Positions 1 through 9,738 of a DNA stretch of 64,000 nucleotides are shown here, in pieces. Position numbers and translations under genes: made by a program. Source of the stretch: Engelhardtia mirabilis (GTDB taxonomy: Bacteria; Planctomycetota; UBA1135; GCA-002686595); NCBI GenBank assembly GCA_007751255.1, contig CP036296.1, positions 1,550,001 through 1,614,000 on the forward strand, in the 5' to 3' direction. Each line of letters begins with the position of its first letter. Within the stretch, counting starts at the first letter, position 1. The notes beneath the pieces are model-generated. The model did no database searches. It saw only the letters and a list, made by a program, of their open reading frames with translations, and was not told the origin of the DNA.

Positions 1-2
1 TC

Positions 3-1403
3 GCGCCCCTGGCCCAGGCTGCTCCGCGCGGGACCGCCGCGGCCTCGGTTCCGACCGCGGCGGCACTGACCCGCGCTTCCGTCGGAAGCGCGGTGGCCGC
101 GATGCCCCAGCGCCGTCTGGAGCTGCCCCTGTGGACCGACCCGAAGTTCCAGCGGCGCTTCACCGAGAGCTACATGGCCCAGACCGAGGTCGAACCCCGG
201 CTGACCGAGCTCGAGCGCGAGACCATGCAAGAGTTCCTCGACCTGATGAGCGCCGACAAGGTCGACCAGGCGGCGACCTTGATGCGCGAACAGCGTGGTG
301 ACGCCTCGAGCGCGGTGTTCGACTTCTCCCTGGCGAACATCCACTTCCAGGCGGACGAGCTGAATCAGGCGGCGTCGGCCTACGAGGCCGCGGTCGAGAA
401 GTTCCCCAAGTTCCTGCGGGCCTGGAAGAACCTGGGCCTGGTGCGCGCGCGCCAGAGCGAGTTCTCCCACGCGGCGGCGGCCTTCACCGAGGTGCTGGAG
501 CTGGGCGGCGGGGACGCCACGACCTACGGCCTCTTGGGCATCGCCCGCATGAACCTGGGCCAGGACATGGCCGCGGAGTCGGCCTTCCGCATGGCCACCA
601 TGCTCGATCCGGTCACGCCCGACTGGCGCATGGGGCTGGCGCGCTGCTTCTTCAACCAGAAGCGCTTCGCCGAGGCCGTTTCCCTGACCGAGTCGATGAT
701 CGCGGAGGACCCCGATCGCGCCGAGCTCTGGCTCTTGCAGGCCAATGCCTTCATCGGCCAGGGGGACGCCGGCCACGCCGCCGAGAACTACGAGCTCGTC
801 GACCGTCTGGGCGGGTCGACCGTCGGTAGCCTGACCACCCTGGGCGACATCTACGTCAACGAGAAGCTGTTCGACATGGCAGCGGACGCCTACGCCCGGG
901 CCCTCGACATGGACCTGTCCGGTGAACTCGCCCGACCCATGCGAGCGGCGGGCATCCTCGCCGCCCGCGGAGCCCTGGAGCCCACCCGCGAGCTGATCGG
1001 GCGCATCGAGTGGCGCTTCGGCGATGCATTGGACGACGCGGGCCGCGTCGAGCTGCTCAAGTTGAAGGCACGCCTGTCCCTGATCGAAGGCGCAGGCGAC
1101 GAGGAAGCGGCGATCCTCGAACAGGTCGTGGCCCTGGACCCCTTCGACGGCGACGCGCTGCTGCTGCTCGGCGACCACGCGCGCCGCAACGACGATCCGC
1201 AGAAGGCGATCTACTACTACGAACGCGCCTCGAACTTGGAAGAGTTCGAGGCCGAGGCCAAGGTGCGCCACGCCCAGGTCTTGGTGGACAGTGGCGACTA
1301 CGCGCCGGCCCTGCGCCTCTTGGAGCGGGCCCAGACCCTGCGCCCCCTCAGCAGCGTCCAGGACTACTTGGAGCGCGTGGACCGCGTCGCGAAGAACCGC
1401 TGA
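3..1403 (+). CDS. Tetratricopeptide-repeat protein, 5' partial
   Basis: The protein is an array of about ten TPR-like helical hairpins, beginning near the segment FDFSLANIHFQADELNQAAS and running almost to the C-terminus. TPRs are protein-protein scaffolds, and no catalytic domain is visible. The first in-frame candidates are GTG at 93 and ATG at 102. The frame is nevertheless open back to base 3 and encodes Ala/Pro/Thr-rich residues, so the true start is probably left of the window and the N-terminus (perhaps signal or linker) is missing. It converges on the Sel1 lipoprotein gene, with about 30 bp and a hairpin between them. The exact partner and role cannot be deduced. Confidence 0.85.
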   Translation, partial: APLAQAAPRGTAAASVPTAAALTRASVGSAVAAMPQRRLELPLWTDPKFQRRFTESYMAQTEVEPRLTELERETMQEFLDLMSADKVDQAATLMREQRGDASSAVFDFSLANIHFQADELNQAASAYEAAVEKFPKFLRAWKNLGLVRARQSEFSHAAAAFTEVLELGGGDATTYGLLGIARMNLGQDMAAESAFRMATMLDPVTPDWRMGLARCFFNQKRFAEAVSLTESMIAEDPDRAELWLLQANAFIGQGDAGHAAENYELVDRLGGSTVGSLTTLGDIYVNEKLFDMAADAYARALDMDLSGELARPMRAAGILAARGALEPTRELIGRIEWRFGDALDDAGRVELLKLKARLSLIEGAGDEEAAILEQVVALDPFDGDALLLLGDHARRNDDPQKAIYYYERASNLEEFEAEAKVRHAQVLVDSGDYAPALRLLERAQTLRPLSSVQDYLERVDRVAKNR

Positions 1404-1425
1404 GCGGCCGAGTCGTGCACGCCCG

Positions 1426-1452
1426 CCCGCGCGTCATCTCCCGGCGCGCGGG
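1426..1452. terminator. Hairpin between convergent genes
   Basis: CCCGCGCG (1426-1433) pairs with CGCGCGGG (1445-1452) around an 11-nt loop, exactly where the TPR and Sel1 genes converge. It has no T-tract. It could serve both strands. Confidence 0.4.
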
Positions 1453-2678
1453 CGCCAGTTCGATGCGAAGTACTCGCCGTCGATGATCTGGTCGGCCGCG
1501 ATCCGGGCGCGTAGTGAGTCGCGCCGCTCAGCCGCATCCGCGTCGCCAGCGTGGGTCGCGACGGTGTACCAGCCATAGGCGGCGATCGGGTCCTGTTCGA
1601 CGCCGCGGCCGAGCTCGTACATGGAGCCGAGCTTGGTCTGGGCCTCGACCAGTCCGATGTCGGCGGCGGACCCGATCCAGCGCGCGGCGAGCTGCTCGTC
1701 CCGCTCGAGGAAGCGGCCCTGCAGGCACATCAGTCCGAGGTTGTACTGGGCCACGGGCTGGCCGCTGGCCGCCGCCAGCTCGAGCCAAGCCGCAGCCGCG
1801 CCGTCATCGGGGGACGCGGTGCGACCCGCGAGGTGCATCAGACCGAGGTAGGTCTGGGCCGTGGTCAGGTCTGCCTCGGCAGCGACCGTGAACCAGTGTT
1901 CGGCCGCGGCGTCGTCGGGATCGGTGCCCTGACCGAGGTAGGCCATGCGACCGGCCTCGAGGGCGGCTTCCGGCGAGCCGGCGTCAGCGGCGCGGGAGAA
2001 CCACCGGAAGGCGGCCTCCTCGTCCGCGGGCAGACCACGCCCTTCGGAGTGGGCGCGGGCCAGGCGCAGCTGGGCGTCCACGTCTCCCTGCTCGGCGGCC
2101 AGGGTGAACCAGCGGGCGGCGACGCTCTGGTCCTGGCGCACGCCGACGCCCTCGTCGTGCATCGAGCCCAAGAGGCGCTGGGCCTTGGCGTCGCCCTGCT
2201 CGGCGGCGTAGGCGATCAGCTCGTGGGCCTGCTCGAGGTCCCGGGGCCCGGATTCGCCCAGCAGCGCCATGACCCCCAGGTTGCAGCGCGCCGGGGCGAA
2301 GCCCTGCTCGGCGGCGCGGCGGAACCACAGGCGGGCCTGGTCGAAGGACTGCTCGACACCCAGGCCTTCGTAGTAGAGCAGCCCGAGGTTGGTCTGGGCC
2401 GGGGCGTGGCCCTGATCGGCGGCCTGGCGGTACCACAGGGCCGCGCGCTCGGGATCCACGGCCACCCCGTCGCCCTGCTCGTAGGCCAGACCGAGCAGGA
2501 ACTGGGCACTGGGGTCTCCCTTGCGGGCTTGGGGCACCCAATTCACCGCCGACGTGGCGCTGCCAGCCTCGGAGACGGGGAGCCAGCCGCCGGCACCCGA
2601 CGAGGCGCAGGCTGCGAGGGCCAGGAGGGCGACCGGGGCGGCGGGACGAAGCAGGCGGAAGGGGGTGGTGCGGGGCAT
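1434..2678 (-). CDS. Sel1-repeat (TPR-like) lipoprotein
   Basis: The 414-residue product has a lipoprotein signal peptide with lipobox LAAC (Cys24), so it should be anchored to a membrane facing the periplasm. From about residue 55 it consists of roughly nine Sel1-like repeats of about 36 residues, with the typical A..LG..Y..G.GV..D...A..W...AA..G spacing. Sel1 arrays are adaptor or scaffold modules and no enzyme domain is present. The ATG start at 2678 gives an ideal signal peptide. The gene stands alone on the minus strand. It shares the solenoid theme of the converging TPR gene, but Sel1 and TPR repeats are different families. Confidence 0.9.
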   Translation of the reverse strand: MPRTTPFRLLRPAAPVALLALAACASSGAGGWLPVSEAGSATSAVNWVPQARKGDPSAQFLLGLAYEQGDGVAVDPERAALWYRQAADQGHAPAQTNLGLLYYEGLGVEQSFDQARLWFRRAAEQGFAPARCNLGVMALLGESGPRDLEQAHELIAYAAEQGDAKAQRLLGSMHDEGVGVRQDQSVAARWFTLAAEQGDVDAQLRLARAHSEGRGLPADEEAAFRWFSRAADAGSPEAALEAGRMAYLGQGTDPDDAAAEHWFTVAAEADLTTAQTYLGLMHLAGRTASPDDGAAAAWLELAAASGQPVAQYNLGLMCLQGRFLERDEQLAARWIGSAADIGLVEAQTKLGSMYELGRGVEQDPIAAYGWYTVATHAGDADAAERRDSLRARIAADQIIDGEYFASNWRPRAGR

Positions 2679-2908
2679 CTTGGGCCTATCGGAGTCGATC
2701 GCGGCTGCGGTTGAGGCGCCACCGGTGTCCGCCGAGTCCCGAGTTCCCCCTGTGGTTCCGGCCGCCGATTGCTGCTGCGTGAGGGAGATTGATCTGGGGC
2801 GCGCCCAGAGCTGGCCCTGTGAGCCTTGCGGGTCCGGCCGACGTCGGAGATCATCGAGGCGTCTGTGCCCCCCATCCCGACGGACGAAACCTGCCCCCGA
2901 ATGGATCG

Positions 2909-4363
2909 ATGACCGCCCAGCCCCTGCCCAAAAGCTGTGCCCTGCTCGCGCCGGCGCTCCTCGGTCTCGTCGCCGGTTGCTCCGGTCAATCAGACAGCTC
3001 CACCTTCCAGGCGGAGTTCGTGCCCGAGACGACGTCGGTCAGCGTGCCGTCCCTGCCGGTGACGCCGGTCGGTCCCGTGGGTCCGGCCCTGCCGACTGCT
3101 CCCCTGTGGGGCTACTCGGTCAACCCGGGCTTCGTCGTCTACCCGCCAGGGGACTTTCGCATCCTCCCGCTGGGGGACTCGATCACGATCGGTTTCGGAG
3201 GCATCGCCGGCTATCGCTTCCCACTCTGGCTGCTGCTCGGCGCGACGGGCTTCAAGGGGGTCGACTTCGTGGGCGCGTCCACGGCGGGCTCGCCGATCTT
3301 CGTGCCCGATCCCGAGCACGAGGGTCACTCCGGTTGGAGGGTGCGCGACTTCTCCGATCACAGTGGCGGCGGGACAGGGCCCGACTCGACGATCGAGTTG
3401 ATCCTGGCAGCGCAGAAGCCGCGGGTGATCCTGCTGCACGCCGGCACCAACGACCTGTGGAGCACCCTCGATTGGCAGGACGCGCCGGGCGACCTGGGTG
3501 AACTGCTCGATCGCATCGACGCCTACGATCCGCGCGTCGTCACCGTCGTCGCCAAGATCCTGCCCACGATCAACGACCCGGTGAACCTCAGCGTGCACTG
3601 GCTCAACGACCGCTTCCACGAGGTCGTGTACCAGCGCTGGCTCGCGGGGCAGAACGTGCAGCTCGTCGACATGTCGGCTGCCTGCCCGGTGCTGTCCACG
3701 GTCGACGGGGTGCACCCGGATCCCTATTGCTACAACGCCATGGCGCTGACCTGGCTCAGCGCCATCAGCTCGCTGGGTTCACCGGTCGAAGCACCCGCGG
3801 TGCAACAACCGTTCATTCCGGGCGTGGTCGCGTCGGCGACGTCGGAAGAAGTCAGCTACGCGGCTGCCTTGGCCGTCGACGGCAGCGGACTCAACGCGGA
3901 GCTGCACGACGACGAAACGGTCGCGCCCCTGGCCTGGCGCTCCCAGCCCTTCGATCAGGTGGTCGTCGATGGTCCCGATGTCCTCGGTCCGTCGGGCGTC
4001 CCCGAGACATTCACCCTGGACCTTCCCGCCCCCTACGACGTGGTGCAGGTCGAGCTGTGGAACGGCCGCAACGACGAGATCGTTCCCGGCATCGAGTGGA
4101 AGAACCTGGAGTCGATCCGGCGCATCGGCGTCGAGACGTCGGTCGACGGCGTCGTTTGGGACGACCGCGGTGAGCTGGCCCTGGTCCAGGGGCCGCCGCG
4201 CGACGTGGTTCCGCCCCAGGTGATCGACGTGGATTGGCCCGGGACCCTGGCGGTGCGCTTCACCGTGCTCGCGACCTACGCCAAGCTGCCCTTCGGCCAG
4301 ACCCACGTGAGCAGCGCGGTTTCACTCTCCGAAGTGCGCCTGCGCGGCACGGCCGCGCCCTGA
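2909..4363 (+). CDS. SGNH/GDSL-family hydrolase lipoprotein with C-terminal discoidin-like domain
   Basis: This is a 484-residue exported hydrolase. The lipobox VAGC (Cys24) indicates lipid anchoring. SGNH blocks are visible: GDS with the nucleophile Ser91, GTND with Asn181, and DGVH with the Asp266/His269 pair. These residues define serine esterases or lipases that remove acyl or acetyl groups, often from carbohydrates. Residues from about 300 form a beta-rich domain resembling F5/8 type C (discoidin) carbohydrate-binding modules. The ATG at 2909 was chosen because the signal peptide follows directly; an in-frame ATG at 2789 would add 40 residues that do not look like protein. The substrate is unknown, and polysaccharide deacetylation is a reasonable guess. 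Confidence 0.85.
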   Translation: MTAQPLPKSCALLAPALLGLVAGCSGQSDSSTFQAEFVPETTSVSVPSLPVTPVGPVGPALPTAPLWGYSVNPGFVVYPPGDFRILPLGDSITIGFGGIAGYRFPLWLLLGATGFKGVDFVGASTAGSPIFVPDPEHEGHSGWRVRDFSDHSGGGTGPDSTIELILAAQKPRVILLHAGTNDLWSTLDWQDAPGDLGELLDRIDAYDPRVVTVVAKILPTINDPVNLSVHWLNDRFHEVVYQRWLAGQNVQLVDMSAACPVLSTVDGVHPDPYCYNAMALTWLSAISSLGSPVEAPAVQQPFIPGVVASATSEEVSYAAALAVDGSGLNAELHDDETVAPLAWRSQPFDQVVVDGPDVLGPSGVPETFTLDLPAPYDVVQVELWNGRNDEIVPGIEWKNLESIRRIGVETSVDGVVWDDRGELALVQGPPRDVVPPQVIDVDWPGTLAVRFTVLATYAKLPFGQTHVSSAVSLSEVRLRGTAAP

Positions 4364-4537
4364 CGCAGGGGTGGGCTGTCCGTCCGTGACGGGCGACGGG
4401 GCGGCCGGTCGCATCGCGCGACGGTGAGGCGTGGACCGCGGCGACTCGTCTCTGGGGTGGCGCGGCGAAGGCCGTCGATCCCGCCATGGTCGGCGCCTAG
4501 TCGAATGGCGCACCGGACTCGCAACTCCGACCAAGCC

Positions 4538-6847
4538 ATGACCACGCTCCTCCTAGCCGCTCTCGTCGCCAGTTCGTCGCTCTCGGGCGCCCAGGCGCAG
4601 GCCGAGACCTACTTCCATCGGCTGTCCACCTTCTCGGCCTTCGAGAACACCGACGTCGGGGTCGAGACGGTGGCGGAGATCGTCGCGGCCGCGGCGAGCG
4701 GGCAGGTGCTCGTCTACACCGACAGCGCCACCGGCAACATCGGCTTCGTCGACATCGCCGACCCGAGCGCGCCTGCGCCGCTGGGGGTCGTGGCGGTGGG
4801 GGGCGAGCCGACCTCGGTGGCGGTCGCGGGTCCCTGGGCCTTGGCAGCGGTGAACACGGGCGAGGACTACGCCGCGCCGACCGGTGACCTGGCGGTGATC
4901 GAAGTCGCCAGCCGCCGCATCGAGCGGCGCATCGACCTGGGCGGACAGCCGGACTCGGTGGCGGTCAGTCCCGACGGGCGCTTTGCGATCGTGGCGATCG
5001 AGAACGAGCGCGACGAGGACTTGGGCAACGGCGAACCGCCCCAGAGTCCGGCCGGCTACCTGATGATCGTGGACATCGTCGGAGAGCCGGCGGACTGGAC
5101 CACGCGGCGGGTAGAGCTGGTCGGCGTGGCCGAGCTGTTCCCCGCGGATCCCGAGCCGGAGTTCGTCGACATCAACGCCCGCAATGTGGCCGTGGTCACG
5201 CTGCAGGAGAACAACGCCATCGTCTTCGTCGACCTGGCCTCGGGCGAGGTCGTCGGCGACCTGTCGGCGGGGACCGTCGACCTGGACGGCGTCGACACGG
5301 TCGAGGATGGGCAGATCGACCAGACCGGCTCACTCACCGGCGTCGCGCGCGAGCCCGACGCGGTGGGTTGGACCTCGGACTGGACGTTCGCGACGGCGGA
5401 CGAGGGCGACCTGTTCGGAGGCAGCCGGGGTTTCACTCTGTGGTCGGTCTTCGGGCGCACGACGTTCGAGGCGGGCAACGCTCTGGACCGCGCCGCCGCG
5501 CGGGTGGGGCAGTACCCCGAGCACCGCTCGGAGAACAAGGGCTGCGAGCCCGAGGGCATCGAGTTCGGCCAGTTCGGCGATCGGCGCCTCTTGTTCGTGG
5601 GGGCGGAGCGCGCGAACCTGGTCTTCGTCTATGAGCTCGACGCCGAGTCGCGCCTGGCCGCGGCGCAGCCGCGGCTGCATCAGGTCCTGCCCACCGGTGC
5701 CGGACCCGAGGGGCTCTTGGCGATTCCCGAGCGCGGCCTGTTCGTGGTCGCCAGCGAAGTCGATTCGCGCGCGGACGGTCTGCGCTCGTCGATCATGGTC
5801 TACGGCCTCGGAGCCGAGCCGAGCTACCCGACGCTGGTCTCGGCCGACCGACCTGGCGGGGCGGGACCGATCCCCTGGGGCGCCCTCTCGGGCCTCGCCG
5901 CCGATCCGGAGGGCGACGGCCAGGTCGCCTGGGCCGTGCCCGACCGCGCAATGGGCCCGGCTCGCGTCCTGCGGATCGACCTGCGTACCCAGCCGCCGAC
6001 GATCGATGCCGAGATCGCGCTGAACGACAGCGAGGGAGTTCTGGTGGCGGCTCTGTGGGCGCTGAAGTCCGTGCTACCCGGAGCCGCCGCCCTCGACCCG
6101 GCGCTGATCGTCGGTGGCGACGGTGCGGTCCGCCTGGACCTGGAGGGCATCGCCCTGGGGGAGGACGGCCACTTCTGGCTCGCGTCCGAGGGGCGCGGCC
6201 GGTTGGTCGACGGTGTCGATGCGCCCGACGAACCCCTGGAGCTGCCCGACCTGCTGATCGAGGTCGACAGCGACGGTGCCGTGGTCGACGTCGTGCCGCT
6301 GCCCGCGTCGCTGGTCTCGAGGCAGGACGGCGGAGTCTTCGAGGGCGTCGCCGCGGATCGCGGCGCACTCTTCGTCGCCTTCCAGCGGCGCCTGGAAGGC
6401 GAGTCCATGGCACGCATCGGGCGCTACGACCGCGCACTCGGCGGCTGGAGCTTCGCCCACTACCCGCTCGACGAGCGCTCCGCCCACGCCGGTGGTCAGT
6501 CGAGCCTGTCCGAACTGACGGCCCTGGATGGGGGCGAGTTCGCCGTGATCGAGCGCGACGGCCGGGCCGGCACCGATGCGCGCATCAAACGCATCTACCG
6601 CTTCGGGATCGAAGGGGTGACCTTCGTCGCCGATGGCGCGGGAGCTCTGCCAGTGCTCGAGAAGCACCTGGTCTTGGACCTTGTTCGCGACGGGAGCTTC
6701 GGCGCAACTGGCGGTCCGATCCCGGAGAAACTCGAGGGCCTGGCTCTGCATCCCGGCGGTGCAGCGCTGCTCGCCAACGACAACGACGGGGTCGAGGTCT
6801 CGAGCGGCGAGACGGTCCTACTGCGGCTCGAGCACCTGTTCGACTGA
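4538..6847 (+). CDS. Secreted beta-propeller protein with phytase-like esterase domain (copy 1)
   Basis: The 769-residue protein has a signal peptide ending near AQAQA. The N-terminal half is a YVTN/choice-of-anchor-type propeller with blocks such as GGQPDSVAVSPDGR. The C-terminal third matches the phytase-like esterase propeller (PF13449 type), with EGIALGEDGHFWLASEGRG, FEGVAADRGALFVAF and IPEKLEGLALH. Members are proposed to bind metal and act on phosphoesters, but most are untested. The start at ATG 4538 fits the signal peptide; upstream ATGs at 4505 and 4424 remain possible. It is followed by a full-length paralogue. The role is probably extracellular or periplasmic phosphate scavenging, by inference only. 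Confidence 0.8.
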   Translation: MTTLLLAALVASSSLSGAQAQAETYFHRLSTFSAFENTDVGVETVAEIVAAAASGQVLVYTDSATGNIGFVDIADPSAPAPLGVVAVGGEPTSVAVAGPWALAAVNTGEDYAAPTGDLAVIEVASRRIERRIDLGGQPDSVAVSPDGRFAIVAIENERDEDLGNGEPPQSPAGYLMIVDIVGEPADWTTRRVELVGVAELFPADPEPEFVDINARNVAVVTLQENNAIVFVDLASGEVVGDLSAGTVDLDGVDTVEDGQIDQTGSLTGVAREPDAVGWTSDWTFATADEGDLFGGSRGFTLWSVFGRTTFEAGNALDRAAARVGQYPEHRSENKGCEPEGIEFGQFGDRRLLFVGAERANLVFVYELDAESRLAAAQPRLHQVLPTGAGPEGLLAIPERGLFVVASEVDSRADGLRSSIMVYGLGAEPSYPTLVSADRPGGAGPIPWGALSGLAADPEGDGQVAWAVPDRAMGPARVLRIDLRTQPPTIDAEIALNDSEGVLVAALWALKSVLPGAAALDPALIVGGDGAVRLDLEGIALGEDGHFWLASEGRGRLVDGVDAPDEPLELPDLLIEVDSDGAVVDVVPLPASLVSRQDGGVFEGVAADRGALFVAFQRRLEGESMARIGRYDRALGGWSFAHYPLDERSAHAGGQSSLSELTALDGGEFAVIERDGRAGTDARIKRIYRFGIEGVTFVADGAGALPVLEKHLVLDLVRDGSFGATGGPIPEKLEGLALHPGGAALLANDNDGVEVSSGETVLLRLEHLFD

Positions 6848-6908
6848 CGCCGCGCGGGTCTTCGCATTGCATTGACGTGGTCCTGATCGGGGGCCTGGGG
6901 ACGGCTCC

Positions 6909-6914
6909 TAACCT
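6909..6914 (+). promoter_or_regulatory. Possible -10 box TAACCT
   Basis: TAACCT stands out in the GC-rich spacer ahead of the second phytase-like propeller gene. No -35 is evident. A transcript starting here would have a leader of about 105 nt to the preferred ATG at 7026, or almost none to the in-frame ATG at 6924. Confidence 0.3.
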
Positions 6915-7025
6915 CTCGCGCGAATGGGCCCCGCGGTCGGACATGACGTCCCGCGCAGCGGCCCGGCGGCGGTGCGAACAGTCCGCACGCCGCCTTCGCG
7001 GATCCCCACCCAAGCCCCCGGAACC

Positions 7026-9368
7026 ATGCGTCTGTCCAAGAGCGCGACCCTCGTCGCCGCGTCCGTATCCCTGTTGGCCTCCGCCTCCGCCCAGAGCGCA
7101 GCGCCGGTCGGCGCCGACAGCCTCTTCCGCCGCGTCTCCAGCTTCGAGGTGTTCCAGAACACCAGCGTCGACCAGGAGACCGTGGCCGAGATCGTCACCT
7201 ACGCCAACCGTGGCCAAGTGCTGATCTACACCGACAGCGCCACGGGCTCGATCGGCTTCATCGACATCGCCGATCCCCACAACCCGGTCGCCGGCGGCGT
7301 CGTCGCCGTGGGCGGCGAGCCGACTTCGGTCGCCGTGCGCCGCCGCTGGGCCCTGGCCGCGGTCAACACCAGCGCGGACTTCGTCAAGACCTCCGGCAAC
7401 CTCGAGGTGATCGACATCACCACGCGCCAGATCGTGCGCACGATCCCCCTCGGCGGCCAGCCGGACTCGGTGGCCGTCAGCCCCGACGGGCGCTACGCGA
7501 TCGTGGCGATCGAGAACGAGCGCGACGAGGATCTGGGCAACGGCGAGCCGCCCCAGGCGCCCGCGGGCTTCCTGGTGATCGTCGACCTGGTCGGCGCCCC
7601 GGCCGCCTGGACCACCCGCACGGTGGACCTGGTCGGCGTGCCGGACCTGTTCCCGGAGGATCCGGAGCCGGAGTTCGTGGACATCAGCGCGCTCAACATC
7701 GCGGTGGTCACGCTGCAGGAGAACAACTACGTGGCCTTCGTCGACCTGGCCTCCGGCGCCGTGCTGGGCGGCTTCTCGGCCGGCACCGTCGACCTGGACG
7801 GGGTCGACATCGACGAGAACGACCTGATCGAGCAGACCGGCTCCCTGACCGGCGTGCCGCGCGAGCCCGACGGGGTGGTCTGGACCTCCAACCTGACCTT
7901 CGCCACCGCGGACGAGGGTGACCTGTTCGGCGGCAGCCGCGGCTTCACCAACTGGAGCGTCTTCGGCCTGCCCCAGTTCGGTCCCGGCGCCGCCTTCGAC
8001 CAGCTCGCCGCGCGCCTCGGGCACTACCCCGAGGATCGCTCCGAGAACAAGGGCTCCGAGCCCGAGTCGGTCGAGTACGCCCAGTTCGGGTCCCAGCGCC
8101 TGCTCTTCGTGGGCAGCGAGCGGGCCAACATCGTGGCCGTGTACGAGCTCGTCGCCACGCCCCTCTTCGGCGTGTCGGCGCCGGTCCTGCGCCAGGTGCT
8201 GCCCACTGGCGTCGCGCCGGAAGGCATCGTCGCGATCCCCGAGCGGGGCCTGTTCGTGGTCGCCAACGAGGCGGACGCGCGCGACGACGGCATCCGCTCG
8301 ACGGTCATGGTCTACGAGCTCGGCGCGACGGCGAGCTACCCCACGGTGACCTCCGCCAACCACGCGGGCACCAGTGTCCCGATCCCGTGGGGCGCCCTCT
8401 CCGGTCTGGTCGCGGGCGAGGGGGCGGACACCCTCCACACGATCCACGACAGCTTCTACCGCAAGAGCCGCATCTACACCGTCGACCACAGCCTGACGCC
8501 GGCGCTGATCACCGACGAGCTGCCCCTGGTGGACACGAACGGCGTGCTCGCCGCCTCGCTCGACGCGCTGAAGCTGCAACTGCCCGGGACCGACGACTTC
8601 GACCCCGCGTCGCTCATCAACGGCGACGGCACGGTCAACCTGGACCCGGAGGGCATCGCGCTGTCCACGAACGGCGGCTTCTGGCTCGCCTCCGAGGGCA
8701 CCGGCAACCTGGTCGGCGGCGTCAGCGATCCCACGGACCGCCCTTTCGAGTCGCCCAACCTGCTGATCGAGGTCGCCGCCGACGGGACCATCGTCCAGGT
8801 CGTGCAGCTGCCCCTGGAAGTCATCCAGAACCAACTGCGCTTCGGCTTCGAGGGCGTGGCCGTGGACGGGGACGTGCTCTACGTCGCCTTCCAGCGCGCT
8901 TGGCAGGCGGCCGGCGATCCCTCCGATCGCGTCCGCATCGGCCGCTACGACACCCTCTCGGCGAGCTGGTCCTTCGCCTACTACCCCCTCGACGCGGTCG
9001 CCTCGCCCAACGGCGGTTGGGTCGGTCTCTCGGACCTGACGGCCCTCGGTGGCGGTGACTTCGCCCTGATCGAGCGCGACAACCAGGCCGGTCCCGATGC
9101 CGCGGTGAAGCGCCTCTACCGCATCTCCGTCGCCGGCGTGACCTTCGTCCCCGAGGGGCCGGGCGCGAGCTTCCCGCTGCTCGCCAAGACCCTCGTCAGC
9201 GACCTGCTGGCGGACGGCGCCTTCGACGCCAGCGCCGGGCCGATCCCCGAGAAGCTCGAAGGGCTCGCGATCGTCGGCGGCACGACCTTCGTCGTGAACG
9301 ACAACGACGGCGTCGACGACAACAACGGCGAGACGCTGCTGCTCGAGCTCGACGGGCTCTTCCGGTAA
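7026..9368 (+). CDS. Secreted beta-propeller protein with phytase-like esterase domain (copy 2)
   Basis: This 780-residue paralogue of the preceding gene aligns over its whole length. Shared blocks include IVAIENERDEDLGNGEPPQ, DEGDLFGGSRGFT and PIPWGALSGL. It has its own signal peptide (MRLSKSATLVAASVSLLASASAQ), an N-terminal YVTN-type propeller, and a C-terminal phytase-like propeller with EGIALSTNGGFWLASEGTG and IPEKLEGLAI. ATG 7026 is preferred because the signal peptide begins there and a GGA element precedes it; an upstream ATG at 6924 gives an implausible extension. A tandem gene duplication is the simplest origin, and the 178-bp spacer may give it separate transcription. A strong hairpin follows. 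Confidence 0.82.
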   Translation: MRLSKSATLVAASVSLLASASAQSAAPVGADSLFRRVSSFEVFQNTSVDQETVAEIVTYANRGQVLIYTDSATGSIGFIDIADPHNPVAGGVVAVGGEPTSVAVRRRWALAAVNTSADFVKTSGNLEVIDITTRQIVRTIPLGGQPDSVAVSPDGRYAIVAIENERDEDLGNGEPPQAPAGFLVIVDLVGAPAAWTTRTVDLVGVPDLFPEDPEPEFVDISALNIAVVTLQENNYVAFVDLASGAVLGGFSAGTVDLDGVDIDENDLIEQTGSLTGVPREPDGVVWTSNLTFATADEGDLFGGSRGFTNWSVFGLPQFGPGAAFDQLAARLGHYPEDRSENKGSEPESVEYAQFGSQRLLFVGSERANIVAVYELVATPLFGVSAPVLRQVLPTGVAPEGIVAIPERGLFVVANEADARDDGIRSTVMVYELGATASYPTVTSANHAGTSVPIPWGALSGLVAGEGADTLHTIHDSFYRKSRIYTVDHSLTPALITDELPLVDTNGVLAASLDALKLQLPGTDDFDPASLINGDGTVNLDPEGIALSTNGGFWLASEGTGNLVGGVSDPTDRPFESPNLLIEVAADGTIVQVVQLPLEVIQNQLRFGFEGVAVDGDVLYVAFQRAWQAAGDPSDRVRIGRYDTLSASWSFAYYPLDAVASPNGGWVGLSDLTALGGGDFALIERDNQAGPDAAVKRLYRISVAGVTFVPEGPGASFPLLAKTLVSDLLADGAFDASAGPIPEKLEGLAIVGGTTFVVNDNDGVDDNNGETLLLELDGLFR

Positions 9369-9738
9369 TCGACCCATGGCAAGGGGACCCCGCGGCCATC
9401 CGATCGGCCGCGGGGTCCCGTGCATTCGGGGCGGGCTCCCTGCGGCCGCCGCGGCAACCCAATCAGGCCGCGCCGGGTTCACGGAGCGATCGCCGAGCCC
9501 CAGCGACTGCGGCACCGGGCCGCACAGGGCGCCGGCCCGCACACCCGCCCAGCCGAGGTCACCCTGCTCACGCCGCAGCTTCCCGTCGAGGGCCAGGCCA
9601 GTGGTTCCACCAGCCGCGGGCACGGGGCATCTTGCGCAGCCCGTTGTGGTTGGCTGCGAAGGATCGTTTGCCGCTGGGCGGAGCACTCTCAGCCCTGGCG
9701 GCCGCGGCCCTTGTGGCGCGGCGCCCAGGGTCGAGGCC
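9369..9738. other. 370-bp intergenic region between convergent genes
   Basis: This region contains the strong hairpin at 9385-9420. The remaining 318 bp show no convincing coding region, RNA gene or repeat. Open frames here are rich in Arg, Pro and Ala and lack any family signature. Confidence 0.5.
9385..9420. terminator. Perfect 14-bp-stem hairpin, probable terminator
   Basis: GGGACCCCGCGGCC (9385-9398) is the exact reverse complement of GGCCGCGGGGTCCC (9407-9420), with an 8-nt loop. It sits 16 nt after the stop of the second propeller gene. The following bases are not a T-run, as in many GC-rich bacteria. Confidence 0.7.
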
